Source of the DNA: Microglena sp. YARC
Lineage: Eukaryota; Chlorophyta; Chlorophyceae; Chlamydomonadales; Chlamydomonadaceae
Assembly: GCA_022414725.1 (NCBI GenBank)
Contig: CM039463.1
Span: forward strand, 93,386,668 to 93,450,667
Direction: 5' to 3'
DNA length: 64,000 bases
Part shown: positions 32,391 to 40,820 of the stretch, piece after piece
Numbering within the stretch: position 1 is the first letter of the stretch
How the letters are laid out: every line of letters begins with the position of its first letter
Notes under the pieces: generated by a model
Database searches by the model: none
What the model saw: the letters and a program-made list of their open reading frames with translations, nothing else
Told to the model about the DNA's origin: nothing
Program-made: the position numbers and the translations under genes

Positions 32391-35300
32391 GTACTGCTCT
32401 CAAAATTTAACGGTCGCAAAATTTGACGGCTTTTATTTTGGGTTTTATTATAAATTGACGGTTTACATTTGACGGTTTTTATAATAGGAATATAAATTGA
32501 CGTAACACATTTGACGGTTTCCATTTTAATAAAATCCATTCATGCAACTGAACGTTTATACTTAATCATGTTACACTGGTTCATGGTTCATGGTAGAAGG
32601 AGTGTACATTTAATAAATGATCCCAACATCTTGTCCAGGATAACACTACCGGTACTCATTGAAATAAGTAGAATGAGACGTTCAATCGTTTGATTAACTC
32701 CTGAAATCATCTCTTGCTCAGTTAATGTCATAAACATAAGCATATATGTTGACTTCCTATCCCTATTGCCTCTGTTCTTTTTTGAACCTGTCAGCCTTTT
32801 ACATCCCCTAACCTTTCCCATCACCAGTGTGCCCTAATTCAAACAATTGGAGCAAGGAAGAGTGGTTAAAGATGGCCACAGGGTCTGTGCTCCTAAAGTC
32901 ATTATTTTTGTCAGATAAGTCATCTGAATACGCAGACAGCTGCCGGCGGTCCCAGGGATCTCGTATCACTAAAGAATGTAGTGTTTGGCCCACTGAGCAG
33001 AGAGATTCTAGTGATGCACCTAATATCACACAAAACCCGGTTTGACGGTTTTTTCGTTGTGTAATATACCGTACGCCACGATTTGACGGGTGCTCCCGTC
33101 AATTTAAACCGTTAATGTTTTTGAGTAGTACGGTATATATATATATATGTGTGTGTGTGTGTATCAGATTATAATGTTTTCTACCTATTGTGTATCGGAT
33201 GATGAGGTTGAAGATGAGAATGAGGATGACGACGGTGAGGCCATCTTCACCAAACTGGCTAAAGTTCGTGGGTGTATATGTGTCTATATATCCGATATAT
33301 ATGTATATGTTTAATATGCGTATGTATATGTATAAGATATATAATATATGTATATGTGTAAGATGCAGAAGTTAAACCCATGTATAATATGTAAGTATAT
33401 ATAATTATTTGTTTGTTGTATTAACAATAATAATTTATATTATATTTCACACATTACACATTCTGTTGCACACATGATTGAGTATGATGCAGGGCGCTAT
33501 CAACGCTCCGAGTGCAATCATGTGAGCTACACAATGTTACATATGTTGCACTACGACTGTTGATCGCGCTCTACATCACTCCCAATCATGTGCGCTACAC
33601 AATGTTACACTAAGTCCATTGATCGCGCCCTGCGTCACTCCCAATCATGTGCGCTACATAGTGTAACACATGTTCCACTACGACTGTTGATCGCGCTCTA
33701 CATCACTCCCAATCATGTGCGCTACACAATGTTACACTAAGTCCATTGATCGCGCCCTGCGTCACTCCCAATAATGTGCGCTACATAGTGTAACACATGT
33801 TCCACTACGACTGTTGATCGCGCTCTACATCACTCCCAATCATGTGCGCTACACAATGTTACGCTATGTCCATTGATAGCGCCCTGCGTCACTCCCAATA
33901 ATGTGCGCTACATAGTGTAACACATGTTCCACTACGACTGTTGATCGCGCTCTACATCACTCCCAATCATGTGCGCTACATGGTGTAACACATGTTCCAC
34001 TACGACTGTTGATCGCGCTCTACATCACTCCCAATAATGTGCGCTACATAGTGTAACACATGTTCCACTACGACTGTTGATCGCACCCTACATCATTCTC
34101 AATCACATGTGCTACACAAAGTCACACGTTGTGTAGAGCACATGATTGAGAGTGATGCAGGGCGCTATCAATGGTACTAGTGCACTCATTTGTAGGAAAC
34201 GGCAACTAATATTAGTGTTTGAAAAACTAATATTAACTAATATTATTATTGTGTCACAATAACATTAGTTATTCAAATAAATTCGACATTCTGGTGAGAC
34301 GGCTCGTTTGACTAATATTATATAATATTATTCCTGATATTATTTATTCACTAATATTATATAACAAAGCCGATCCCAACTCATTTGCGCGCGACACAAT
34401 GATACAGATCAGGGATATTTTTTCAAATAAAAAAATCTTGTTCCTTTTCTTTTTTCCCCTCCCTGCTTATCTCCCCAAACAGGATCCTTATTCCGTTATG
34501 GGTCGATTTGGGTCATTTTTAGTCAATATCAGTAAAACAAAACTTATTTTAAAGGTTCTTATTCAAATAATTTTGGTCAAAACGGGGTCTCGTATTCCGA
34601 TTGGAATATATTCCGGGAAAAAATCCCTGATGCAAATGCTTCACTAGGTCCATTGATCGCTCCCTACATCATTCCCAATCATGTGCGCGACACAATGCAA
34701 TACATGTTCCACTAGGACTGTTGATCGCGCCCTACACCACACCCAATCATGTGTGCCACACAATGTCACACGTCGTGAAGCGCACTTGATTGCTCGTGAT
34801 TCAATGATCAATCAACAGTCCGAGTGCAATCATGTGCGCTACACTACGTCACACATGTTACACTAGGACCGTTGATCGCGCCCTACATCACGCCCAATCA
34901 TGTGCGCGACACAATGTTATGCATTCTGCTGTGCACGTGATTGAGAGTGTTCAGGGGGCAATCAACAGTCCTAGTGCAATCATTTCCGCGTTAAACATGT
35001 TCCACACATTGTGCCTCGCACGTGATTGAGAGTGTTCAGGGGGCAATCAACAGTCCTAGTGCAATCATTTCCGCGTTAAACATGTTCCACACATTGTGCC
35101 TCGCACGTGATTGAGAGTGTTCAGGGGGCAATCAACAGTCCTAGTGCAATCATTTCCGCGTTAAACATGTTCCACACATTGTGCCTCGCACGTGATTGAG
35201 AGTGTTCAGGGGGCAATCAACAGTCCTAGTGCAATCATTTCCGCGTTAAACATGTTCCACACATTGTGCCTCGCACGAGATTGAGAGTGTTCAGGGGGCA

Positions 35301-36644
35301 ATCAACAGTCCTAGTGCAATCATTTCCGCGTTAAACATGTTCCACACATAGTGCCTCGCACGTGATTGAGAGTGTTCAGGGGGCAATCAACAGTCCTAGT
35401 GCAATCATTTCCGCGTTAAATATGTTCCACACATTGTGCCTCGCACGTGATTGAGAGTGTTCAGGGGGCAATCAACAGTCCTAGTGCAATCATTTCCGCG
35501 TTAAACATGTTCCACACATTGTGCCTCGCACGTGATTGAGAGTGATGCAGGGCGCGATCAACAGTCTTAGTGCACTGCGCTGAAAGCTCAGCAAAATGGT
35601 GGTATTAATCAGCACGTCCTCCTCTTGCTCCGTTGTGTAGTGCACAAGGTTGAGAGTGATGCAGGGCGTGATCAACAGTCCTAGTGCACTGCACTGAAAG
35701 CTCAGCGAATTGGTGGGATAATCAGCACGTCCTCCTCTTCCTCCTCTGCTGCCTTTAGTACTCGTGTCTGACCTAGGGTGCAGGAGGTGTAACCGGCATC
35801 TCCTCCTCCGCCTCCATTGTGTAGCGCACACGATTGAGAGAGATGCAGGGCGCGATCAAGGGTACTGGTGCACTGCGCTGAAAGCTCAGCAAAATGGTGG
35901 TAGAATCGGCACGTCTGCCTCCTCCACCTCCTCCTCCTCCGCTGCCTTTGGTACTCGTTTCTGACCGAGCTTCAGCCCTCATTTGGGGCCGGTAACCACC
36001 TCCGCAACCCCAACCCCAAGCACACACACCGCACACACACACATGCACACACGCCAACACCAACACCACCACAACAACAAGCCCACTCCCCCACCCTCTC
36101 TGTAGACGCCCCCCCACCACCACCACCACCACCACACACACACAAACACACACCACACACACACACACTCCTCCCCCCACCCCACCCCTCACTCACTCAC
36201 TCGCCACTACCACCACCCCTGTGTGCCCTTCAGGTGAGGCACCAACACCAACACTCCCCCCACACCCTCTCCTTATAGACACCTTGCCCTCAGCCCCCAC
36301 ACACACTCACTGACCACTACCACCACTCTTGTGTGCCCTTCAGGTGAGGCACCAACACCACCAACACCACTCCCCCCCACACCCTCTCCTTGTAGACGCC
36401 CCACACACACACACACACATGTACACACAATCACACACACACCCTCTCCTTGTAGACGCGCCCCCCCCCCACACACATAAACACACATAAACACACCTCT
36501 CCTTGTAGACGCCCCCCCCACTCACCCCCCCCACACACACAGCCTCTCCTTGTAGACGCCCCCCACCCCCCCCCCACCCCCCCCCCACACACACACACAC
36601 AGACAGACATACACCACACCCTCTCCTTGTAGACGCCCCCCCCC

Positions 36645-36687
<43 letters not shown>

Positions 36688-39600
36688 ACACACACACTTA
36701 CCACCACCACCACCACCACCACCACCCAGGTGAGAGACGGTTTGATGAAGAACATCAAGCGACGCCTGACACCCCAGCCCATCAAGATCCGTGCTGATTT
36801 GGAGCTGACATGCTTTGCCTACGACGGCATTGAGCACATCAAGACTGCCATGCGTGCTGCTGAGGTGAGGGCTTGGCTTTGGGAAATGAGGTGGTACGGT
36901 GGTGGCTGGCTGTGTGGGTGGAAGCGTGGGTGGGTGGCTGGCTGCGTGTGGAGCTGACTTGCTTTGCCTACGACGGCATTGAGCACATCAAGACTGCCAT
37001 GCGTGCTGCTGAGGTGAGGGCTTGGCTTTGGGAGATGGGGTGGTACGGTGGTGGCTGGCTGTGTGGGTGGAAGCGTGGGTGGCTGGCTGGCTGCGTGTGG
37101 AGCTGACTTGCTTTGCCTACGACGGCATTGAGCACATCAAGACTGCCATGCGTGCTGCTGAGGTGAGGGCTTGGCTTTGGGAAATGGGGTGGTACGGTGG
37201 TGGCTGGCTGTGTGGGTGGGTGCATGGGTGGGTGGCTAGATGCGTGTGGAGCTGACATGCTTGAAGTATGACGCCATTGGGCACATCAAAACAGGGATGC
37301 GTGCTGCTGAGGTGAGGGCTTGGCTTTGGGGGATGAGTTGGTGCGGTGGGTGGCTGCGTTGGTGGGTGGGTGGGTGGAGCTGACATGCGTTAATTATGAG
37401 GCTTTGAGCACATTAAGACAGCCATGCGTGCTGCTGAGGTGAGGGCTTGGCTTTGGGAAATGGGGTGGTGTGGTGGCTGGCTGTGTGGGTGGCTGGCTGT
37501 ATGCGTTGGTGGGTGGGTGGCTGGCTAGCTGGAGCTGACATGCTTGAACTTTGACGGCATTGAGACGACTGCCATGGGTTGGTGGGGGTGGGTGTAGGAG
37601 GGGTATGGTGGGTGTGGAAGGGGGAAGGTGGGTGGTGGTGGGGTGTGTGTGGGGAGGGCGGGGGAGGGGGGGGGGGATATGGTGGCGTTTGGGAGGGGTA
37701 TGGTGGGGGTGTGGATCGAGTTTTGGAGGGGCGAAGTGAGGTGTGGGAGGGGGGTGGGATAAATATCATCACCTTCTTGCGCGCACCCCCATGTTCTGCA
37801 CTTACCATCACCCACCACGAACATGGCTCACTCGTTACCTACCTTCAGGCCCAGGGGAACGAGGATTGCATTGTGAAGATGAAGCTCGTGTCCTACCCCT
37901 CCCACACCCCACCTTTCGCCCCCCACATCCCACCAAACCCCTTTCACTCCCCACCAACACCCACCACTAACATGGCTCACCCGCTATCTCCCTTCAGGCT
38001 CAGGGGGACAAGAATTGGACTGTGAAGATGAAGCCCACCTTTCGCCCCCCCACTCCCCACCAAACCCCTTTCACTCCCCACCATCACCCACCACTAACAT
38101 GACTCACCCGCTATCCACCTTCAGGCTCAGGGGGACAAGAATTGCATTGTGAAGATGAAGCCCACCTTTCGCCCACCACACCCCACCAAACCCCTTTCAC
38201 TCCCCACCATCACCCACCACTAACATGGCTCACCCGTTACCTCCCTTCAGGCCCAGGGGGACGAGGATCGCATTGTGAAGATGAAACTCGTGGCGCCTCC
38301 TCTCTACGTGCTTACAACGTCGACACTAGATAAGAATAAGGTAAGAGTTGCTTTATACCTAGTTATATTGCTTGCTTGTACATACATACATACATACATA
38401 CATACATACATACATACATACATACATACATACATACATACACACACAAACCACCACCACCACCACCATGCAGAGACTACCCCACTTACCGCTCCATAGC
38501 TAAATGAGCTATGTGCTTGCACTGCATACATACATACCAACAAACACAAATACATACATACACACACTAACCACCACCACCACCATGCAGGGCGTCGATA
38601 TCGTGCTCGCGGCAACAGAGGCGTGCCAAAAGAGCATAGAGGCCGCCAAGGGGAAGTTGGTTGTCAAGGCTGGTGCCCGAGCGGTGTCTGCATACGACGA
38701 CAAGCTGTTCAATGAGAAGATGGAGCAATTGGAGGGAGCGAATAAGGAGGTGCGCAAATCTGGATATTGTTTCACCTTGTCCAAACCACCACAGCCACCG
38801 GCAATTCACATGCATACATATTTAGATACACACATGCATACATGTATACAGATGCACATGCACATATACATAGATACAAACACATGCATACATGTACATA
38901 GATGCACACGCATACGTATATAGATGCACACACATGCATACATGTACATAGCACACATGCATACATACAGACAGACACACACACACACACACACACACAT
39001 GCATACATACATACATAGATACAAACACATGCATACATACATAGATACACACACATGCATACATGTACATAGATGCACATGCATACAGACAGACACACAC
39101 ACACACATGCATACATACATAGATACACACACATGCATACATACATAGATACACGCACATGCATACATACATAGATACACACATGCATACATACATAGAT
39201 ACACGCACATGCATACATACATAGATACACGCACGTGCATACATACATAGATACACGCACATGCATACATACATAGATACACGCACATGCATACATACAT
39301 AGATACACACATGCATACATACATAGATACACACACATGCATACATGTACATAAATACACACATGCATACATACGTTCAGACACACATGCATACCTGTAC
39401 TAGATGAACATGCATACAAACATGAATTACACCCATGCATACATAGATACACACACATGCATACATGTACATAGATGCATACACACACATGCGTAGACTG
39501 AGACGCTCAAATGTATTCAAAAGAGAAATCTGGTTGAAGACCTCAGTCCCCCCCCCACCACCACCACACACACCCACCATCACCCACCATCACCCACCCA

Positions 39601-40188
39601 CACGACTACCACCATCTCCAAAAATGCTGTCACAGATCCAATGCACCAACAGATCAATAAGGCGAGCCTGTTCAGATATACGTTTCTAAATATTTGTTAA
39701 CCACATTAAGTCCATGGACGAATGCGCTCATAGACCAATCCAAAAATCTGCTTGTATGTGCACACCTTATACACACTCTTGTTTTCCTTTTTAGTTTGAT
39801 GCCATAAGTACCCCTTTACACCGGTGCACATTTTGAGTCCAACAGGGAACAATGATAATGTAACTATCATCATCGCATCATTCATCATCATCATGTCATC
39901 ATTATCACCATCATCACCACCATCATCATCATCATCATCGGCATCATCATTACCATCACCACCATCATCACCACCATCGTCATCACTGTCACCACCATCA
40001 TCATCTCCATCATTATCACCACCATCACCACCATCATCTCCATCATCATGCATGCATGCATGCACCCTCTCACACGCTTGTACCATTCCCCTCAGGTTGA
40101 TGGAGATGCTGACACAGATGAGGAGGAGGAGGAGGGCATGGGAGACATTGACGTTGAGGCTGGATCCGCCATGACCATGGAGGCCTAG
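19469..40188 (+). CDS. EIF2A-like (eIF2-alpha, SUI2): Translation initiation factor eIF2 subunit alpha (9 exons)
   Basis: Exons: 19469-19660, 19728-19798, 23765-23816, 25439-25489, 29999-30148, 36730-36864, 38251-38340, 38591-38749, 40096-40188; sum 993 nt, 330 aa plus stop. eIF2-alpha is the regulatory subunit of the GTPase that delivers initiator Met-tRNA to the 40S ribosome. Residues 15-88 form the S1 domain, with [16 protein letters not shown], then [10 protein letters not shown] holding the Ser52 (Ser51 without Met) that stress kinases phosphorylate. The helical domain follows (about 89-180), then the C-terminal alpha/beta domain with [11 protein letters not shown] and [11 protein letters not shown], and an acidic Asp/Glu tail ending in TMEA. 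Length suits the family (about 315-345 aa). Coding density is under 5 percent of the span. The exon 2/3 join is the least certain. Confidence 0.94.
19728..19798 (+). CDS. eIF2-alpha exon 2
   Basis: Residues 65-87 plus two bases: [20 protein letters not shown] then LSK. Acceptor CGCTTAG. Donor GTGCGG is identical to that of exon 1. Confidence 0.95.
19880..21200 (+). repeat. GT-rich minisatellite after exon 2 donor
   Basis: Units of about 80-190 bp built on GGGTTCATGGGTGTTGGG and GGATGGTCGGGTTGGTGGG, then a GGTTGGAAGGGTG sub-array (20930-21160). Long Gly/Trp/Val frames are artefacts. Confidence 0.9.
20531..20619. repeat. Near-perfect 36-bp stem hairpin
   Basis: 20531-20566 and 20584-20619 are reverse complements with one mismatch, around a 17-nt loop. 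The stem includes GGTGGATGACTGATTGTACA. Lies in eIF2-alpha intron 2. Confidence 0.95.
21298..21760 (+). repeat. Poly-G tracts and CTGG..CATACCCTAAAATA repeat
   Basis: A G run of about 30 (from 21306), then about eight units of G-rich tract plus GGCATACCCTAAAATAGC. Further G runs at 21653 and 21668. Confidence 0.9.
21833..22222. mobile_element. hAT-like MITE, family M2, interrupted by a SINE
   Basis: Termini AAGGGACCGGCA and (reverse) TAGGGAACGGCA, flanked by a perfect 8-bp duplication CTAATGTA (21825-21832, 22223-22230). Opposite orientation to the copy at 6286. The SINE at 21976-22180 interrupts it. Confidence 0.9.
21976..22180 (-). mobile_element. tRNA-derived SINE S1 nested in a MITE
   Basis: Minus strand: A-box-like TGGCCAAATGGC, perfect B box GGTTCGAATCC, body, and a short T-rich 3' end. 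Target duplication ATGATGGCATGA / ATGATGCCATGA (21964-21975, 22181-22192, 11 of 12). Confidence 0.85.
22298..22484. mobile_element. MITE family M1, divergent copy
   Basis: Same GCGC-rich interior as 5506-5691, with GCAAGCAATTTTTGCGCTTT and GCGCTGGCCAATTTGG. Ends read GTAGGGAACTTCCA and GGAAGTACCCTG; target duplication not clear. Confidence 0.7.
22880..23290 (+). repeat. About 225-bp tandem duplication
   Basis: GCACCTGAGCA.AA.CCCCGAT TCTAGTT..AAGGGTGTT.. and GTGTCGAGTGGTGGT..CCCAGTGAAAGCGAA occur twice (22885-23000, 23108-23215), separated by a (GT)n/G tract. Confidence 0.8.
23510..23750 (+). repeat. (CCACCA)n tract before exon 3
   Basis: CACCACCACCACCACCCAACC-type repeats ending in C-rich CCCCCCACACAC, 15 bp from the exon 3 acceptor. 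Confidence 0.9.
23765..23816 (+). CDS. eIF2-alpha exon 3
   Basis: Residues 88-105, (R)[17 protein letters not shown]. Frame is kept only if the acceptor is GCGAG|G at 23764/23765 rather than the stronger CAG|G five bases earlier. The usual family sequence has Arg-Val before Ser-Pro, so a Val is missing here. A sequencing slip or a non-canonical junction is possible. Confidence 0.75.
23861..24215. repeat. MITE M1 fragment followed by a poly-G minisatellite
   Basis: 23861-24037 begins with the CAGGGTAATTCAAA terminus of M1 and the full GCGC-rich body but lacks the other terminus. It runs into GGGGTAGGGGGTAGAGG repeats with G runs of 15-20 (24066-24215). Confidence 0.8.
24400..24780 (+). repeat. 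Degenerate CTTCTACACTCTTCTAGATA repeat
   Basis: Units of 12-20 bp (ACTCCTACACTCTTCTA, TATATACT) in eIF2-alpha intron 3. Confidence 0.75.
24860..25430 (+). repeat. (ACC/AAC)n tract with AACAGTACC motif before exon 4
   Basis: ACCACCACC and AACAACAGTACC units on the plus strand up to eight bases from the exon 4 acceptor. Thr/Pro-rich and Val-rich frames are artefacts. Confidence 0.9.
25439..25489 (+). CDS. eIF2-alpha exon 4
   Basis: Residues 106-122, [17 protein letters not shown]. Acceptor TGCTGCAG, donor GTGAGG, phase 0 at both ends. Confidence 0.9.
25620..27840. repeat. Large array of GATGGGTCTC / GAGACCCATC units in two orientations
   Basis: From 25620 to about 26480 units read CCCTTGTGGCTGATGGGTCT ... 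TTAGGATGATGCCTTATCCA. From about 26490 to 27840 the same phrases appear in reverse (GAGACCCATCAGCCACA) mixed with direct ones, about 180-190 bp per unit after 27040. A G run of about 37 lies at 27660-27696. Confidence 0.85.
27846..28530. mobile_element. Element with about 65-bp inverted repeats around a 27-bp array
   Basis: Left arm 27846-27913 (GCACCACCTACACCAGCACC, GCCGCTTTTGGGGATGAATA) is the reverse complement of 28460-28530 with about 85 percent match. Between them lies the TTTGTT-rich array. Looks like a foldback element; target duplication not identified. Confidence 0.7.
28045..28440 (+). repeat. 27-bp minisatellite TTTGTTTTGTTCGTGTCATT
   Basis: Eight close units from 28195 (GTTCGTGTCATTTCGTTAGT), degenerate before that. 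Because 27 is divisible by 3, both strands stay open (CFVRVISLV on plus, MTRTKQTNE on minus). Confidence 0.9.
28640..29660. repeat. GTGACTGATA / GTGACTCATA degenerate repeat
   Basis: About 10-12-bp units on the plus strand to 28975 and 29215-29325, then in reverse orientation (ATATCAGTCAC) to 29650. Units share the phrase CTGGAGGCCCCGATATGC. Confidence 0.8.
29327..29436. repeat. Long hairpin at the repeat orientation switch
   Basis: 29327-29379 and 29385-29436 pair with about 90 percent identity (GGAGGCCCCGATATG, AATATCAGTTGGT) around a 5-nt loop. This is where the surrounding array flips direction. Confidence 0.9.
29684..29754 (+). pseudogene. Truncated copy of eIF2-alpha exon 5 5' end
   Basis: GATCTATACAAGCAAATCGG through TTCGATGCACTCAAGACAAT matches the first 71 bases of exon 5, with a TGTAAAAGC change. 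The acceptor is mutated to CACAAG. Confidence 0.9.
29760..29998 (+). repeat. (CA)n and (CCA)n before exon 5
   Basis: CACCACCACC then (CA)n blocks with ACACCCATCATACA spacers, ending at the exon 5 acceptor. Confidence 0.95.
29999..30148 (+). CDS. eIF2-alpha exon 5
   Basis: Residues 123-172, from [20 protein letters not shown] to LTVLTPE. Acceptor CACACAG after a CA-repeat tract; donor GTGAGT. Confidence 0.93.
30149..32386. other. eIF2-alpha intron 5, first part
   Basis: No exon recognised. Holds G runs (30521-30537, 31237-31254, 31506-31530, 32246-32278), (TA)n tracts (31369-31387, 32356-32388) and a C-rich stretch with CCACCCCACCCC (31870-31950). Similar contexts (GGTATGA..CC then a G run then GTCAAA) near 30500 and 32250 suggest a repeat family. 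Confidence 0.5.
32387..33135. mobile_element. Tc1/mariner-like non-autonomous element
   Basis: Inverted termini TACCGTACTGCTCTCAAAA and (reverse) TACCGTACTACTCAAAAAC, then further AATTTGACGG motifs repeated in both ends. It sits in a (TA)n tract, consistent with TA target choice. The interior (about 600 bp) has no long open frame and no transposase is recognised. Confidence 0.75.
33227..33270 (+). pseudogene. Isolated fragment of eIF2-alpha exon 5
   Basis: GACGACGGTGAGGCCATCTT CACCAAACTGG then AAGTTCGTGG matches the middle of exon 5 and lies about 3.1 kb downstream of it. No donor is kept. Confidence 0.85.
34193..34379. mobile_element. hAT-like MITE, family M2-related, AATATT-rich
   Basis: Ends TAGGAAACGGCA and (reverse) TTGGGATCGGCT, with a perfect 8-bp duplication CTCATTTG (34185-34192, 34380-34387). 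The interior is ACTAATATTA palindromes. Confidence 0.85.
34410..34629. mobile_element. hAT-like MITE, family M3
   Basis: Starts CAGGGATATTTTTTC and ends GGGAAAAAATCCCTG. Interior GGATCCTTATTCCG..GGGTC and AACGGGGTCTCGTATTCCGA match 44792-45007 in reverse. Flanks ATACAGAT / ATGCAAAT agree at 6 of 8. Confidence 0.75.
34938..35580 (+). repeat. 85-bp tandem repeat
   Basis: Exact 85-bp spacing of GATTGAGAGTGTTCAGGGGG at 34938, 35023, 35108, 35193, 35278, 35363 and 35448, almost identical units. Includes AATCATTTCCGCGTTAAACA. Confidence 0.95.
35990..36729 (+). repeat. C/A-rich array with CCCTCTCCTTGTAGACGCC before exon 6
   Basis: (CA)n, (CCA)n and C runs, with about eight CCCTCTCCTTGTAGACGCC units and two GCCCTTCAGGTGAGGCACCA units that resemble acceptor plus the GTGAGAG start of exon 6. 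Confidence 0.9.
36730..36864 (+). CDS. eIF2-alpha exon 6
   Basis: Residues 173-217: [20 protein letters not shown] and on to IKTAMRAAE. Acceptor CACCCAG, donor GTGAGG. Its 3' half is repeated in the following intron. Confidence 0.95.
36865..37580 (+). repeat. Ladder of exon 6 3' end plus donor
   Basis: The end of exon 6 (GAGCTGACATGCTTTGCCTA to GCTGCTGAG) plus GTGAGGGCTTGGCTTTGGG is repeated with donors at 36865, 37014, 37163, 37312 and 37439, mostly 149 bp apart, decaying with distance. A last piece lies at 37530-37575. Confidence 0.95.
37580..37750 (+). repeat. G-rich tract in intron 6
   Basis: [24 protein letters not shown] sequence; the coding strand turns C-rich about 30 bp later. Confidence 0.85.
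37849..38160 (+). repeat. Ladder of acceptor plus exon 7 5' end
   Basis: CCTTCAG followed by the first 36-42 bases of exon 7 at 37849, 37998 and 38125, before the true exon at 38251 (spacings 149, 127, 126). Each copy stops inside MKLV. Confidence 0.95.
38251..38340 (+). CDS. eIF2-alpha exon 7
   Basis: Residues 218-247 with [15 protein letters not shown]. This is the only copy that runs past MKLV; three truncated copies precede it. Acceptor CCCTTCAG, donor GTAAGA. Confidence 0.93.
38380..38590 (+). repeat. (CATA)n and (CCA)n tracts in intron 7
   Basis: Fifteen or so CATA units at 38381-38440 then ACCACCACCACCACCATGCAG. The pattern is repeated in short form at 38524-38590. The first ends in a CATGCAGAGAC that mimics the exon 8 acceptor. 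Confidence 0.9.
38591..38749 (+). CDS. eIF2-alpha exon 8
   Basis: Residues 248-300, with [16 protein letters not shown] as in plant eIF2-alpha. Acceptor CATGCAG follows (CATA)n and (CCA)n repeats; donor GTGCGC. Confidence 0.94.
38805..39500 (+). repeat. CATACATAGATACACACATG minisatellite
   Basis: About 25 units of 20-28 bp in eIF2-alpha intron 8; Cys/Met/Val-rich minus-strand frames are artefacts. Confidence 0.95.
39860..40075 (+). repeat. (ATC/ACC)n microsatellite before exon 9
   Basis: CATCATCACCACCATCATC-type repeats ending (CATG)n, 20 bp from the exon 9 acceptor. Confidence 0.95.
40096..40188 (+). CDS. eIF2-alpha exon 9 (acidic tail)
   Basis: Residues 301-330, [20 protein letters not shown] and on to TMEA, then TAG at 40186-40188. 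Acceptor CCCCTCAG after an (ATC)n/(ACC)n microsatellite. Confidence 0.93.
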   Translation, partial: VDGDADTDEEEEEGMGDIDVEAGSAMTMEA

Positions 40189-40193
40189 ATTTA

Positions 40194-40450
40194 TGGATTG
40201 GATTGTTATATGGTTTTTCAGCCAACTCTGGGCTGCTCACCGTCTTCCAATGCCAAGCCCCCCCTCCCCCTGTGCGATACCAGGGAGTGAGGGAACCAAC
40301 TACGCAGATTAGACAGGTTAATGTCTCGCCCAGGTCATGGAGTCCTAGAATGAGACGTTCATGCCGAGCGTAGAGCTTGAACTTGGTTACATGGCTCCAG
40401 CCTGCAATTTGGCTGATCGCCGAGTGTAGTTTATTAGCAGGTTCCTCGTA
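40194..40450 (+). repeat. Dispersed repeat E (GGATTGGATTGTTATATGG)
   Basis: Starts right after the eIF2-alpha stop: CAGCCAACTCTGGGCTGCTC, CCAAGCCCCCC, TGCGATACC, then a GGCTCCAGCCTGCAATTTGG tail. Copies at 17664, 18866, 41763 and 58240. Confidence 0.65.
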
Positions 40451-40570
40451 GTAAGCTGCACTGGCACTATGTGGTCACGGTGTTTTCAATGTCAACGGGT
40501 TGGGAGGGTACCAGGGGTGAGCTTTGCCAACGGCTTGTCGGCTTTGCAAAAAAATGGTTGTAGTAGAGTC

Positions 40571-40609
40571 CTAGGGTGTTCGTGCCGAGTTTCGATCAGG
40601 GTTGTTCAA

Positions 40610-40650
<41 letters not shown>

Positions 40651-40820
40651 AATCTGGAGACTCCGCTGTTTCGAAAATATGCTTCTGAAGACGCAACCGG
40701 GTTTCAAAATCTGCGTCATGGACGCAACCGACCCATTGGATCTGCGTCTGCTAAGGAGCGGACCCTTTGACGTTGCGTCTGCAATGCAAGACGCCACTTT
40801 TTGAACACCCTTGGTGTATA
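40571..40820. mobile_element. Possible short TIR element with a 36-bp G run
   Basis: G run about 40611-40646, then unique sequence ending TTTTTGAACACCCTTGG. Its reverse (CCAAGGGTGTTCAA) resembles CTAGGGTGTTCG at 40571 and CAGGGTTGTTCAA at 40597. No clean target duplication. Confidence 0.35.

Larger units (their letters stand above)
33460..35900. repeat. Dispersed/tandem repeat D array
   Basis: Units built on TTGATCGCGC..TACATCACTCCC then AATCATGTGCGCTACACAAT. They are direct at 33540-34100 (about 115 bp per unit) and reversed (GTGATTGAGAGTG..CAGGGCGCGATCAAC) at 33470, 34130 and 34940 onwards. The array hosts two MITEs. Confidence 0.85.

Noticed and set aside
34938..35580. CRISPR-like direct repeat
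   Set aside because: Whole 85-bp units are near identical with no variable spacers, in a eukaryotic context.
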